From positions 62,001 to 126,000 of the forward strand of contig JADCFA010000021.1 in NCBI GenBank assembly GCA_020249775.1: a stretch of 64,000 bases of DNA. The letters are read 5' to 3'. The notes under the pieces are model-generated. The model was not told the DNA's origin. It did not search any database and saw only the letters and a program-made list of their open reading frames with translations. Below are positions 53,896-62,065 of the stretch, one piece after another (the first letter of the stretch is position 1; every line of letters starts with the position of its first letter). Made by a program: the position numbers and the translations under genes. The DNA comes from Roseomonas sp. GTDB lineage: Bacteria > Pseudomonadota > Alphaproteobacteria > Acetobacterales > Acetobacteraceae.

Positions 53896-54240
53896 ATGGC
53901 TTGGTCGCTCGACGCCCGTATACCCATCCACCTGCTAAATCCGGGTGAAACCCCTGCGCCGGGCATGGCCCTGCTTGCCGAAGCCCCGGCCGAAGCCTCA
54001 GCCTCCGCCATGGCGCTGTTTTCCCTGACTGGCGCGCATGTGCCGGCCTGCGCCTGTTGCGGGGTACGCGGGCCGGTGGCGGAAGCGCTTGACCGGCTAT
54101 TTCTCGGCCGGGTGCGCGGTACGCTGCCCTGGTTCACCGCCATCGCCGCCCTGCCGCAAAGCACTGAGGCGGCGGAGGCGATTCGCAAGACGCTGCGCGA
54201 TGATGCGGCCAGCAGCGCAAGGTTCCGGCTGGTGGCATAG
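53896..54240 (+). CDS. Hypothetical small protein with CxC-C motif
   Basis: A 114-residue protein opening MAWSLDARIPIHLLNPGETPAPGMALLAEAPAEA. It has a Cys cluster CACC at about residues 53-56 and an ending of RKTLRDDAASSARFRLVA. No signal peptide or known motif is seen. It is transcribed away from the lipoprotein gene. It may have a metal- or redox-binding site, but this is only a guess from cysteines. Confidence 0.5.
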   Translation: MAWSLDARIPIHLLNPGETPAPGMALLAEAPAEASASAMALFSLTGAHVPACACCGVRGPVAEALDRLFLGRVRGTLPWFTAIAALPQSTEAAEAIRKTLRDDAASSARFRLVA

Positions 54241-54358
54241 GCGCGATTGGGCAAGGCTGTTGCGCGACAAAGGCGAGACCAATGCGCGCCATGGCCAAGG
54301 ATCAAATCGCCATCCATAGAAGCTTGCGTGGCGGGCCGATCTGAGCGCAGCAGGCCGC

Positions 54359-55738
54359 TCAGTACCGGCTACCACCGGGAATGATCACGGGCTTGCCGGC
54401 ACATTCGAGTTTTTGTTCCACGAGCGCGAGAGCGCGATTAAGTTCGTCCGGTGATGGAACACCCAGGCACAAGCGAAGGCCCGCCTCGGTGTCGGTTTCG
54501 CGCGCCAGCATTGAGGCGGGCGCGGTCAACAGAACGCCTTCCTGCGCCATACCCTCAACAAGGCGATCCGCTTGGGATCGTGGCATTGGCAACCAGATAT
54601 GAAAACTCTTGCCGGAAGGTTCCGTCATCCACCTGGACAAATAACGCCGCGCTATGGCCAAGCGCCGCAGGGCCTCTCCGCCGATGGAAGACAGCATGTT
54701 CTCGGCCGTGCCGTCGTAAAGCCATTGTTCCACAACGGCACAGGAAAGCGCAGATACGGAAAGTCCTGTTGCATGCAGTGTAAACAGGGCCTTTTGGACA
54801 AGCTGCGGCGGAACCAGCAGCATCCCAATCCGCAAACCGGGGCAGAGGCATTTGGAAAGTGACGTTACGTACACTGTCCGTTCTGGCGCCAGGTTCACCA
54901 AAGAAGGCAAATCCTCATTTTTCAGCAATCCATAAACATCATCCTCAATGATGAGAATATCGTGTTTCTTACAAATCTTGACGATCTCTTGTCGCCGCAT
55001 CCATCCCATGGTCGCACCGGTCGGGTTATGTAGTGTCGGTGTCAGGTAAAGGACGGATGGCGTTTCTTTGGTTTTGGCGAGAATGTTATCTAATGCAGCC
55101 GGATTCATGCCTTCATTGTCGGTTGCGACACCCATCAGACGATAGTTGCCGACCTGCGCAAGCGTTAATGCGCCGGGATAGGTCAACCGCTCAGTAAGGA
55201 TGACACCGCCTGGACGACTTGTTGTTGCGAAGGCAACCGCTAAAGCCTGTTGCGCACCGCTAGTGAGCAGAAGCCGGTCCGGGTCTGCATCAACACCAGT
55301 GCCGCCGAGCCAACCAGCCATCAGCATACGATGCCTCTCGTGCCCGGCAGGCGGCGGGTAATTCAGAAAATAAAACGACTCCACCTTGCGCGCCGCCATT
55401 GCAAGTGTGGATGAAAGCACGCGCTCATTCAGCATGGCCGGAGGCGCGTTGACTGACAGGTCAATGACAGGCCCTTGCGGTCGCCTGCGGCCAATAACGA
55501 AAGTGCCGCTGCCCTTACTGCTTGCGATCAGTCCGCGGCGTTGAAGCGCGCGATAGGCTTTTGTCACCGAGCCAACACTGATTTTTAACTTCCATGCCAC
55601 GTCACGATGGGCGGGAAGCCTGGCGCCATCTTCAAGTTGTTCGCTCAGGATGTCGGCAGCTAGCGCCTCAATCAAACGCTCCGAGGCAGGCCCATCCATA
55701 TCCTCAAGACGCGGCTTCCAGGGCGAGACAATACGCAT
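54359..55738 (-). CDS. MocR-type regulator (GntR helix-turn-helix fused to aminotransferase domain)
   Basis: A 459-residue PLP-dependent transcription factor. Residues about 20-80 are a GntR winged helix (ADILSEQLEDGARLPAHRDVAWKLKISVGSVTKAYRALQRRG). The rest is a class I aminotransferase fold with the cofactor Lys in SLSKCLCPGLRIGML (TSLSK type) and the phosphate-site PTLHNPTGATM. It is divergent from a LysE-family gene with 240 bases between, so it is likely to regulate amino-acid export. Starts at 55738 or a Met at 55771. The gene is lower in GC than the core neighbours by eye. Confidence 0.9.
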   Translation of the reverse strand: MRIVSPWKPRLEDMDGPASERLIEALAADILSEQLEDGARLPAHRDVAWKLKISVGSVTKAYRALQRRGLIASSKGSGTFVIGRRRPQGPVIDLSVNAPPAMLNERVLSSTLAMAARKVESFYFLNYPPPAGHERHRMLMAGWLGGTGVDADPDRLLLTSGAQQALAVAFATTSRPGGVILTERLTYPGALTLAQVGNYRLMGVATDNEGMNPAALDNILAKTKETPSVLYLTPTLHNPTGATMGWMRRQEIVKICKKHDILIIEDDVYGLLKNEDLPSLVNLAPERTVYVTSLSKCLCPGLRIGMLLVPPQLVQKALFTLHATGLSVSALSCAVVEQWLYDGTAENMLSSIGGEALRRLAIARRYLSRWMTEPSGKSFHIWLPMPRSQADRLVEGMAQEGVLLTAPASMLARETDTEAGLRLCLGVPSPDELNRALALVEQKLECAGKPVIIPGGSRY

Positions 55739-55977
55739 GAGGCCATGACACCTAAAATCTATCCAAAACATATTTTCTTTAGCGTGCCCCACAAGATCGA
55801 AAAAGTGTCATGAGACATTTTTCTATTGGATGGAGAGCATGGCACTTCGCTAAACTGGGCTTCAAGTAGCTGTCGTTGGTTCACGCACGCGATCTTCGAT
55901 GCCTGCGCTGAGCTTCTACCCCGCTTATTGAAGCCGCCCTCGTTGGAGAACGGGGTGTGCCTTATCAGGAACACCCG
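55739..55977. promoter_or_regulatory. Divergent promoter region between MocR and LysE genes
   Basis: The AT-rich gap contains AAAAAG-TGTC-ATGA-GACA-TTTTT (about 55800-55822), an inverted repeat with TGTC/GACA arms and flanking A and T tracts. ATCCAA near 55761 and TTGGAT near 55826 are also inverted. MocR regulators commonly bind pairs of repeated sites in such gaps. The exact operators are not defined here. Confidence 0.5.
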
Positions 55978-56610
55978 ATGCCGAGCCTTGACCACCTGCT
56001 GATAGCCTATCTTGCCTACTTCATTGGCACGGCCACGCCTGGGCCGGGGAATCTTTCGATCATGGCGACATCGTTGGACCAGGGGCGTTCGGCAGGAATG
56101 GCCATGGTGTTCGGCATTGTGACCGGGTCTCAATGTTGGGGTATCAGCGCCGCCATCGGGCTTGGGGCGATGATGCTTATGTTTCCTTCAACATTTATCA
56201 TCCTGCGCATCTTCGGTGGTGTCTATCTGCTGTGGCTGGGATTGCGTGCGGCGCGGCAGGCCGTGGCGGGAGTTGCCACGCGCCTTCCGAACTCCGGCAA
56301 TCGCGCGCTCGGCAGGTCACTCTGGCCACATTATCTCCGAGGTTTCGGTATACAGATCAGCAATCCCAAAGCGATCCTTGTTTGGATGACAACAATCACT
56401 TTGGGTTTGCCTGGCCAAGATGCGCCCTGGGCCGGCTTTGCTGTAGTTGCGGGCTGCCTGGTTATTGGGTTGCTCGTCTTTTCCACCTATGCGTTGGTGT
56501 TTTCGAGCACGCGCGTAGTTGCGGTTTATGGGCGTGTTAATCGGTGGATAAATGGCGGCATGGCAATTTTTTTCGCTTCAGCCGGAATCGCACTCATCCT
56601 TGGGCTGTAG
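55978..56610 (+). CDS. LysE family amino-acid exporter
   Basis: A 210-residue membrane protein with about six hydrophobic helices, starting MPSLDHLLIAYLAYFIGTATPGPGNLSIM, the standard LysE/RhtB N-terminus with the PGPxxxL motif. A further helix contains QISNPKAILVWM, typical of the family. It would export a hydrophobic or basic amino acid or a homoserine-like compound. The ATG at 55978 has an AGGAA site six bases upstream. It is divergent from the MocR gene. Confidence 0.9.
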   Translation: MPSLDHLLIAYLAYFIGTATPGPGNLSIMATSLDQGRSAGMAMVFGIVTGSQCWGISAAIGLGAMMLMFPSTFIILRIFGGVYLLWLGLRAARQAVAGVATRLPNSGNRALGRSLWPHYLRGFGIQISNPKAILVWMTTITLGLPGQDAPWAGFAVVAGCLVIGLLVFSTYALVFSSTRVVAVYGRVNRWINGGMAIFFASAGIALILGL

Positions 56611-56733
56611 GTAATTCTATCCGAAAACTTGCTCCGTCTTGCGTTGGCCTGAAGGACGGCGTCACGCGTTGCTCGTAGTCACATTTTCCAGAGACCCAAG
56701 TGATTCCAATTGGCTGAGAAATACGCCGCGCCC

Positions 56734-56838
56734 TCAATCCCCCGGCAGTGTCTTCTCACCCTCACCCAGGCTGCGCTGCATCGTCACCACATCCACCCAG
56801 CGGCCGAATTTCATGCCAACGGCGCGCATGGTGCCGAT
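56734..56838 (-). pseudogene. Truncated copy of acetyltransferase 3' end
   Basis: Bases 56743-56838 match 58344-58439, the 3' end of the intact acetyltransferase gene, with no gaps and about six differences in 96 bases by eye. On the minus strand the fragment still reads IGTMRAVGMKFGRWVDVV through SLGEGEKTLPGD before a stop at 56736-56734. The upstream two thirds of the gene are missing: the match stops abruptly at 56838, where an SDR remnant begins. Confidence 0.85.
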
Positions 56839-57068
56839 GGCATTCGCGTGAATGAACTCGTGCTTGGCTGGGTTTTACCGAGCGTCAGGAAGGCCTTTGG
56901 GCCACATCGGAAGCGGTCGAGCAGCATATGCTGAAGCTATGCCTGAAGCGAAAAGTGATGCCGCCCGATGTTGCGCGCCTCGCGCTGAGGCTGGCAGCCG
57001 ATGATAGCCGCACGGTGACGGCGCAGCGTTTCATCGTGGATGGTCGGCGCACCCGAAAATTCACGTGA
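56839..57068 (+). pseudogene. 3' remnant of a short-chain dehydrogenase gene, frameshifted
   Basis: Translation gives GIRVNELVLGWVL from 56839, then a one-base frame change near 56877 and TERQEGLWATSEAVEQHML ... LKRKVMPPDVARLALRLAADDSRTVTAQRFIVDGRRTRKFT to the stop at 57068. GIRVNxxxPGWVxTERQ and DDSRxxTxQxFIVDG are signature ends of SDR sugar/alcohol dehydrogenases. The first two thirds are absent, so this is a dead fragment. It abuts the acetyltransferase fragment directly. An 8-bp inverted repeat (CGTGATCC/GGATCACG, 57064-57088) overlaps its stop. Confidence 0.85.
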
Positions 57069-57088
57069 TCCTCTTTTTGTGGATCACG
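57064..57088. repeat. 8-bp inverted repeat at the end of the SDR remnant
   Basis: CGTGATCC (57064-57071) and GGATCACG (57081-57088) are perfectly complementary around TCTTTTTGT. The T-rich part is in the loop, so it is not a classical terminator on either strand. It may be the old terminator or a leftover end of a mobile element; no matching copy is seen elsewhere in the window. Confidence 0.6.
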
Positions 57089-57202
57089 CGGTGCTTGGGT
57101 GTGACAGCCCGCTTCTTCACTTCGAAAATGTCACCCCTGCGGAAAGGTGTTCAAGCCGTTTTTGACGAGATACGCCAACCGCCAGGCAAGATTTGCCTAA
57201 GA

Positions 57203-57550
57203 CTAGGCAGAAATGTTCAGGAGAAAGCCCCCATCGGCAATTTTACCATTAGGAAGCGAAACCGGGTTTTCCGACAATTTTTGCCCAAGGGCGTTTAAGC
57301 GGTCTTTGAAGCTTCCGACCTGTTCCGCCGTGAAGGTTTTATCGACCGATTTCGAATTCCCATTCGGACCGGTTCGAGTAGTACTGACGGTCGCGCTGCC
57401 GCCTTCACCCATTGTAATACTTGTCTGGCCAGTCAAGGTTTTTCCGTTCCGCAACTGGCGCTGATAATCTATCTGCGCACCATTCTCGGTCCGGGTGTAG
57501 CTGCGATCCACATTGCGAAACGCGGACACATAGGATGAGATACTGGACAT
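57203..57550 (-). CDS. Hypothetical small protein with strong ribosome binding site
   Basis: A 115-residue protein from the ATG at 57550 (MSSISSYVSAFRNVDRSYTR). A near-perfect AAGGAGGTG site lies seven bases upstream, which strongly fixes this start. No signal peptide or membrane segment is seen. It is polar, Ser/Thr/Gly-rich (GKTLTGQTSITMGEGGSATV) and ends in GGFLLNISA. It resembles no family that I recognise; a secreted or DNA-associated small protein is possible. It lies downstream of a Cys-rich periplasmic protein gene on the same strand, 128 bases apart. Confidence 0.6.
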   Translation of the reverse strand: MSSISSYVSAFRNVDRSYTRTENGAQIDYQRQLRNGKTLTGQTSITMGEGGSATVSTTRTGPNGNSKSVDKTFTAEQVGSFKDRLNALGQKLSENPVSLPNGKIADGGFLLNISA

Positions 57551-57677
57551 ATTCGCACCTCCTTGGGTTGGGCCATTATGGCCTCCCACCCGCTGGGCCG
57601 TGCATTTTCCATGCCATGGTAATTGACCTCGAACCGCATGAATCGGCCTGATCAGCGCCTAATCAGCGATTCAGCAG

Positions 57678-58028
57678 CTAATTCTTAGAATCTCCGCGCC
57701 TATGCCGATCTCCTGCCCGATCAAGCGCGCGCTTGCATTGGTCGGATAGCTGACTCTTGTTGTCGGACAGGCACTTCCGCACCCTGTCTTCACCACGCTG
57801 CACCGATGGGCAAAACCGCTCGATATCGGCTTTGCACGCATCGCGCCCAGCGCCCTGACCAGACTGCGCCATAACCGGCCCCGAAAACATCACAGCGGTG
57901 AAGCCTAGCACCAGGCCAAGCCAGACAACCCGCAAACCAAGCCCCCCAAAGCCAGGAACGTGATGGCGCCCGTTTGCCGACGCGCCAGCGCTGCCAGTCG
58001 CGGTCGAATGGTGAAACGAATTGGTCAT
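57678..58028 (-). CDS. Small exported protein with cysteine-rich repeat
   Basis: A 116-residue protein from the ATG at 58028 (MTNSFHHSTATGS) with a GGAGTTAG site. A hydrophobic segment at about 26-52 ends PVMAQSGQG, likely a cleaved signal peptide. The mature part is a short Cys-rich repeat, ACKADIERFCPSV then VRKCLSDNKSQLSDQCKRAL, of the CxxDxxxxC/KxCLxxxxxxLSxxC type seen in bacterial periplasmic proteins (PF00839-like). Function unknown. Confidence 0.75.
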   Translation of the reverse strand: MTNSFHHSTATGSAGASANGRHHVPGFGGLGLRVVWLGLVLGFTAVMFSGPVMAQSGQGAGRDACKADIERFCPSVQRGEDRVRKCLSDNKSQLSDQCKRALDRAGDRHRRGDSKN

Positions 58029-58334
58029 TAGACTAACTCCTAAATTATTGGCCATATGGGCCGACCGCCCCTTCGGCACGATCCGGTTTCACGCACCATG
58101 CCCTGTTGTGTCCGAGGCGTCCGACCAGCAAGGGCATTCCTACACCGATGAAGCTCAGCCGCCTTTGCGGAACCGCAAACCGGTTCAGCGCCTGAAGGCT
58201 CATTCTACAACATGGCGCTTGTTAGGCGAAAAATGTCCGATTCTGTGCCCCTCATTGTCCCCGATTAACGCGCAATCCCCGCGGCGCAACGCCACAACGG
58301 GGCAGCCTTGCAGCGCCAGCCGAGTGAGGGGTCT
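58029..58334. other. Intergenic stretch without a recognised gene
   Basis: About 306 bases between the Cys-rich protein and the acetyltransferase 3' end. Open frames here are short and without clear ribosome sites. It should contain the promoter of the Cys-rich gene near 58030-58080, and otherwise shows no strong hairpin or repeat. Confidence 0.4.
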
Positions 58335-58862
58335 TTAGGTGGGCGGCAGCGTCTTTTCGCCCTCACCCAGGCTCAGCTGCATCGTTACCACATCCACCCA
58401 GCGGCCGAATTTCATGCCAACGGCGCGCATGGTGCCGATATGCTTGAAGCCCAGCGAAACATGCAACCCGATCGAACCCACATTTTCCGAATCGCCAATC
58501 ACCGCCAGCATTTGTCGGAAACCCGCCGCTTCCGCACGCGCGATCAATTCCGCGACCAGCGCCTTACCCACCCCCTGGCCGCGCACATCATCGCGCACAT
58601 AGATCGAATTCTCCACCGTGTAGCGATAGGCTGAACGCTCCCGGAAGGCGCTGTAATAGGCATAGGCAAGGATTTCTCCCGCCTCACCTTCCGCCACCAG
58701 CCAGACATTGCCGCGCCCGGCCAGCACTTTTTCCATGCGCGCGGCCATATCGGCCTCATCAGGGGGCACTTCTTCAAAAGTGCCGGCGCCATGCAGCACG
58801 TGATGCGCATAGATCGCGGTGATGGCGGGCAGATCGGCCGCGGTGGCGTCGCGGATCAGCAT
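58335..58862 (-). CDS. GNAT acetyltransferase, phosphinothricin/methionine-sulfone type
   Basis: A 175-residue GNAT enzyme. It opens MLIRDATAADLPAITAIYAHHVLHGAGTFEEVPP, with motif ENSIYVRDDVRGQGVGKALVAELI (acetyl-CoA site RGQGVG) and NVGSIGLHVSLGFKHIGTMRAVGMKFGRWVDVVTM, typical of the PAT/MddA/YncA group that acetylates phosphinothricin, methionine sulfoximine or sulfone. Its 3' end is duplicated in degraded form 1.6 kb away (56743-56838). It ends a unit that begins with the amidase gene, whose stop is four bases upstream. Confidence 0.88.
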   Translation of the reverse strand: MLIRDATAADLPAITAIYAHHVLHGAGTFEEVPPDEADMAARMEKVLAGRGNVWLVAEGEAGEILAYAYYSAFRERSAYRYTVENSIYVRDDVRGQGVGKALVAELIARAEAAGFRQMLAVIGDSENVGSIGLHVSLGFKHIGTMRAVGMKFGRWVDVVTMQLSLGEGEKTLPPT

Positions 58863-58865
58863 GGC

Positions 58866-60053
58866 TCAGCCCCCAATCCCCAAGGAAGCCGCCAGCGCTT
58901 GCGCCGCCGCCAGCACGGCGCGGTCGCGTCCCGGTGCGCCCACCAGCGAAAGCCCAACCGGCGCGCCATCCACCTTGCCGGCGGGAATGCTCACTTCCGG
59001 CAAGCCGCAGAAGCCGGCAATGGCCGTCACACCCATGGTGCGTTCGCGGACCTTGTTTTGTTCAGCAAGTGAAGAAGCCAAAAGCGGCGCCGGCGCCGGG
59101 GAGGTCGGGTAGATCATCACCGCCCCGCCACCGAGCAGCGCGTGGAAACGCGCCTGCGCCACACGGCGGAAGGCACGGCCAGCGGCAGATTTCGCTGTGT
59201 CCATGGCGGCGGCAGCGTCAAACCGCTCCTTCACGCCGGGGCCGAATTTCGGATTGGTCGCGGCGATCCAGGGGCCAAGCGCGGTCCAGGCCTGTTCGGC
59301 CTGAGCGCAGCGGAAATGCTCATAGAAGGCGTCAAGGCCCTCGGGCGCCACATGCGTGACCAGCGCGGGGCCAAAGAGCGCCTCGGCTGCCTGCAACGCC
59401 GGTGTCAGCGCAGCCACGGTCGCCGGTTCCGCATTGGCCCAGGCTTCCGCCACCGAAATCAACGGCCCAAGCGCGCCCGCTTCGCCCGGCGGCAGCAGCA
59501 CATCGCCAACGCGGCGCAGCATGGCGGCACTCCGCGCAAACCAGCCCGGCGTGTCGTAATCGGGGCCGAGGGGGCAGGCGCCGGTCAGGCTGATCGCGCC
59601 CCAGCTCGGCCGAATGCCGAAAACGCCGCAATAGGAAGCGGGAATGCGTACCGAACCGCCGGTATCCGACCCCAGCGCGAAATCCACCAGGCCCGCCGCC
59701 GCAGCCGCAGCCGAACCGCAAGAAGACCCACCTGGAAAACGATCCGGCGCGGCAGGGTTTTTCGGCGTGCCCTGCCAGACATTCTCGCCAGTCAGGCCAT
59801 AGGCCAATTCAACCGTCTTGGTCTTGCCGGTAAGCGAGGCACCCGCCTCCAAAAGCTGCGTAATCACCACCGCATCACGGATTGCCGGCGCATGCGTCGC
59901 TGCCCAATCGGGATTGCCATAGCCGGTGACGGTGCCGGCCACATCAAACAAATCCTTGGCAGCGAAGGAGAGCCCCGCGAGCGGGCCGGAAGCCGCACCG
60001 GCGCGCCTCGTGCGCTCACCCGGAATGAAGGCGCCAACGCTATCTTCGGTCAT
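58866..60053 (-). CDS. Amidase signature family hydrolase
   Basis: A 395-residue amidase-signature enzyme. The catalytic triad is visible: Lys in LSFAAKDLFDVAG, the cis-Ser and Ser in FPGGSSCGSAAAAAAGLVDFALGSDTGGSVRIPASYCG. The C-terminal region holds VSIPAGKVDGAPVGLSLVG. The substrate is uncertain (amides, indoleacetamide, allophanate or carbamoyl compounds). An acetyltransferase gene follows after three bases; transcription entering from the upstream small gene is blocked by a strong terminator at 60118-60152. Confidence 0.88.
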   Translation of the reverse strand: MTEDSVGAFIPGERTRRAGAASGPLAGLSFAAKDLFDVAGTVTGYGNPDWAATHAPAIRDAVVITQLLEAGASLTGKTKTVELAYGLTGENVWQGTPKNPAAPDRFPGGSSCGSAAAAAAGLVDFALGSDTGGSVRIPASYCGVFGIRPSWGAISLTGACPLGPDYDTPGWFARSAAMLRRVGDVLLPPGEAGALGPLISVAEAWANAEPATVAALTPALQAAEALFGPALVTHVAPEGLDAFYEHFRCAQAEQAWTALGPWIAATNPKFGPGVKERFDAAAAMDTAKSAAGRAFRRVAQARFHALLGGGAVMIYPTSPAPAPLLASSLAEQNKVRERTMGVTAIAGFCGLPEVSIPAGKVDGAPVGLSLVGAPGRDRAVLAAAQALAASLGIGG

Positions 60054-60117
60054 GAAACGCTCCTGCTGCGAATGATCGCGCGGAACCTGCGCCAGCCGGG
60101 CGGGTCAGGCAAGGGCG

Positions 60118-60152
60118 AAAAAAAAGCGGGACACGGGGGCAGGCCGGTCCCG
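60118..60152 (-). terminator. Rho-independent terminator upstream of the amidase gene
   Basis: On the minus strand CGGGAC pairs perfectly with GTCCCG (60152-60147 and 60132-60127) around a 14-base loop and is followed by one C and eight T residues (60125-60118). This is a textbook intrinsic terminator 60 bases after the stop of the small membrane protein gene at 60213, and ends its transcript before the amidase. Confidence 0.88.
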
Positions 60153-60212
60153 ACACATCAGGCTTGAAAACAGCAACCTAGCCTCGGGTTAGGAGGTCCG
60201 GTGCCTTATTGA

Positions 60213-60371
60213 TCAGGTGAGGTCGAGCAAAGCCGCCTTCACGGTCAGCGCCGCAAGGCCAGCCGCCACAAAGGCCGCGGGTTCGCCAAAGCGCTTGCCG
60301 ACGAAATACGCAATGCCCGCAAAAATCAGCGCCCAGCAGCCAATCTCGCCAAGGCTAGGGGTGATGGTCAT
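60213..60371 (-). CDS. Small membrane protein, unknown
   Basis: A 52-residue protein from the ATG at 60371 (MTITPSLGEIG), with GGAGGG ribosome site. It has two hydrophobic segments (CWALIFAGIAYFVG and AAFVAAGLAALTVKAALL) joined by KRFGEP. The strong terminator downstream and the good start support a real gene rather than a chance frame. Confidence 0.6.
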   Translation of the reverse strand: MTITPSLGEIGCWALIFAGIAYFVGKRFGEPAAFVAAGLAALTVKAALLDLT

Positions 60372-60445
60372 GGTCAGCCCTCCGTCTTTGTGGCGGAAGA
60401 ATAACACTCAAGTCATGAAAGTCCAGTCATTTTTCGGCCAACCCA

Positions 60446-61174
60446 TCACGGCGCCTCGTCGCGAAAACTGGCCAGCGGCCGGCGCGGGCGGCCATCCGGG
60501 CCGAAATTCGCCGCATCCAGCCAGGCGGCGATGGCATCGCGCCGAGCCGGCCATTCTTCAGCGATGATGGAAAACCACGCCGTATCGCGCCGCCTGCCCT
60601 TCACCACCAAATGGGCGCGATGTGTGCCTTCATAGGTAAAGCCAAGCCGCGCCGCCGCCCGGCGTGATGGCATATTCAGCGCATTGCATTTCCACACCAG
60701 CCGCCGATAGCCCAGATCATCCATGGCATGGCGCATCAGCAGAAACATCGCTTCGGTGGCGGCGCGCGTGCGCTGCATGCGGGGCGAGAACCAGATATTG
60801 CCAATTTCGATATCCGCATGGGCGGGGGCGATTTGCATCAGCGTCAGCCAGCCATCCGCCGTGCCGGTGCGATGCGGGCGGATGGCCCAGGCGATTGGGT
60901 CATGTGTCGCGGCAAAGCCCGCGACATGGGCGCGCATGGCAGCCGCATCGCGAAACGGCCCATAGCCCATATAGGCCCAGCCCTCCCCGCCCGTGTCGCG
61001 TTCCGCCGCGCGCCATAAATCCTCGGCATGGCGGAGATGGAGCGGTTCCAGATCAACCGATTGCCCCTTATGCGGAATGCGCGCCGGCAAGGGGCGCGGC
61101 GTGGCATCCACCAGCGGGCCGAGCGGGGGTTCGGTGGCGGGGTCCCAGGGGACGTCTTCGGGCAGGTTTTCCAT
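60446..61174 (-). CDS. GNAT acetyltransferase (RimJ/L-like, acyl-CoA acetyltransferase)
   Basis: A 242-residue GNAT enzyme from the ATG at 61174 (MENLPEDVPWDP). The family features are LEPLHLRHAEDLWRAAERD, IEIGNIWFSPRMQRTRAATEAMFLLMRHA (acetyl-CoA region, QRTRAA), WKCNALNMPSRRAAARLGFTYEG, and a C-terminal extension FRDEAP. Its N-terminal Pro-rich extension (DPATEPPLGPLVDATPRPLP) is longer than the common family. The overlapping frame to 61537 is a shadow of the opposite strand. Divergent from the ferredoxin-NADP reductase gene. Confidence 0.85.
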   Translation of the reverse strand: MENLPEDVPWDPATEPPLGPLVDATPRPLPARIPHKGQSVDLEPLHLRHAEDLWRAAERDTGGEGWAYMGYGPFRDAAAMRAHVAGFAATHDPIAWAIRPHRTGTADGWLTLMQIAPAHADIEIGNIWFSPRMQRTRAATEAMFLLMRHAMDDLGYRRLVWKCNALNMPSRRAAARLGFTYEGTHRAHLVVKGRRRDTAWFSIIAEEWPARRDAIAAWLDAANFGPDGRPRRPLASFRDEAP

Positions 61175-61258
61175 CACCCCAGAAGAAACGCCCGGCGCGC
61201 GGGATGCAAGCCATGATTGCCGGTTGCGCGCCGCGCCGCGCCGCCGCAAAACAGCGCC

Positions 61259-62065
61259 ATGAACACGGCCCCTTCCCCCGCCCCCGCCATCCCCGCCGCC
61301 TATTTCGGGGAGCGTGTGACGCATGTGCATCATTGGACGGATCGGCTGTTTTCCTTCCGCTGCACGCGCGATACCGCGTTTCGCTTCCGCGCCGGTGAAT
61401 TCGCCATGATCGGGCTGATGGTGGAAGGCAAGCCGCTGGTGCGCGCCTATTCCATGGCCAGCCCCACCTGGGATGAGGCATTGGAGTTTCTGTCCATCAA
61501 GGTGCAGAACGGGCCGCTGACCAGCCGCCTGCAACATATCAAGCCCGGCGATACGGTGCTGATTGGCCGCAAGCCCACCGGCACACTCGTCACAGATAAC
61601 CTATTGCCAGGCCGCAGTCTTTGGATGCTGGCCACCGGCACCGGGCTCGCCCCCTTCCTCAGCCTGACGCGGGAGCCCGATGTCTATGAACGCTACGGCA
61701 CGGTGGTGGTGGCCCATACCGTGCGGCAGGTGGCAGAATTGGCCTATCGGGAGATGTTCGAACGCGATCTGGCGGCGCATGAGTTCCTGGGCGAGATCAT
61801 CGCCGGCAAGCTCCGCTACTACCCATCGGTGACGCGCGAGCCCTTCCCGACCCAGGGGCGCATCACGGATTTGATCGAATCAGGGCGGATTTTTGCCGAT
61901 CTTGCGCTGCCCACGCTGGACCCCGCCCATGACCGGGTGATGCTCTGCGGGTCTGAGGCGATGAACCGCGATTGCAAGGCCATGCTGGAAGCCCGCGGCT
62001 TTGTGGAGGGGTCCAATAACGCCCCCGGCAGCTATGTGGTTGAAAAGGCGTTTGTGACGAAATAG
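61259..62065 (+). CDS. fpr: Ferredoxin-NADP reductase
   Basis: A 268-residue FAD-binding reductase moving electrons between NADPH and ferredoxin or flavodoxin. Motifs: RAYSMASPTWDEALEFLSIKV (FAD, RxYSxAS), HIKPGDTVLIGRKPTGTL, LATGTGLAPFLSLTREP (NADP pyrophosphate), and MLCGSEAMNRDCKAMLE. It ends SYVVEKAFVTK, the VEKAFV ending being common in bacterial FPRs. The start at 61259 (MNTAPSPAPA) is chosen because the earlier Met adds a short non-homologous leader. Confidence 0.93.
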   Translation: MNTAPSPAPAIPAAYFGERVTHVHHWTDRLFSFRCTRDTAFRFRAGEFAMIGLMVEGKPLVRAYSMASPTWDEALEFLSIKVQNGPLTSRLQHIKPGDTVLIGRKPTGTLVTDNLLPGRSLWMLATGTGLAPFLSLTREPDVYERYGTVVVAHTVRQVAELAYREMFERDLAAHEFLGEIIAGKLRYYPSVTREPFPTQGRITDLIESGRIFADLALPTLDPAHDRVMLCGSEAMNRDCKAMLEARGFVEGSNNAPGSYVVEKAFVTK

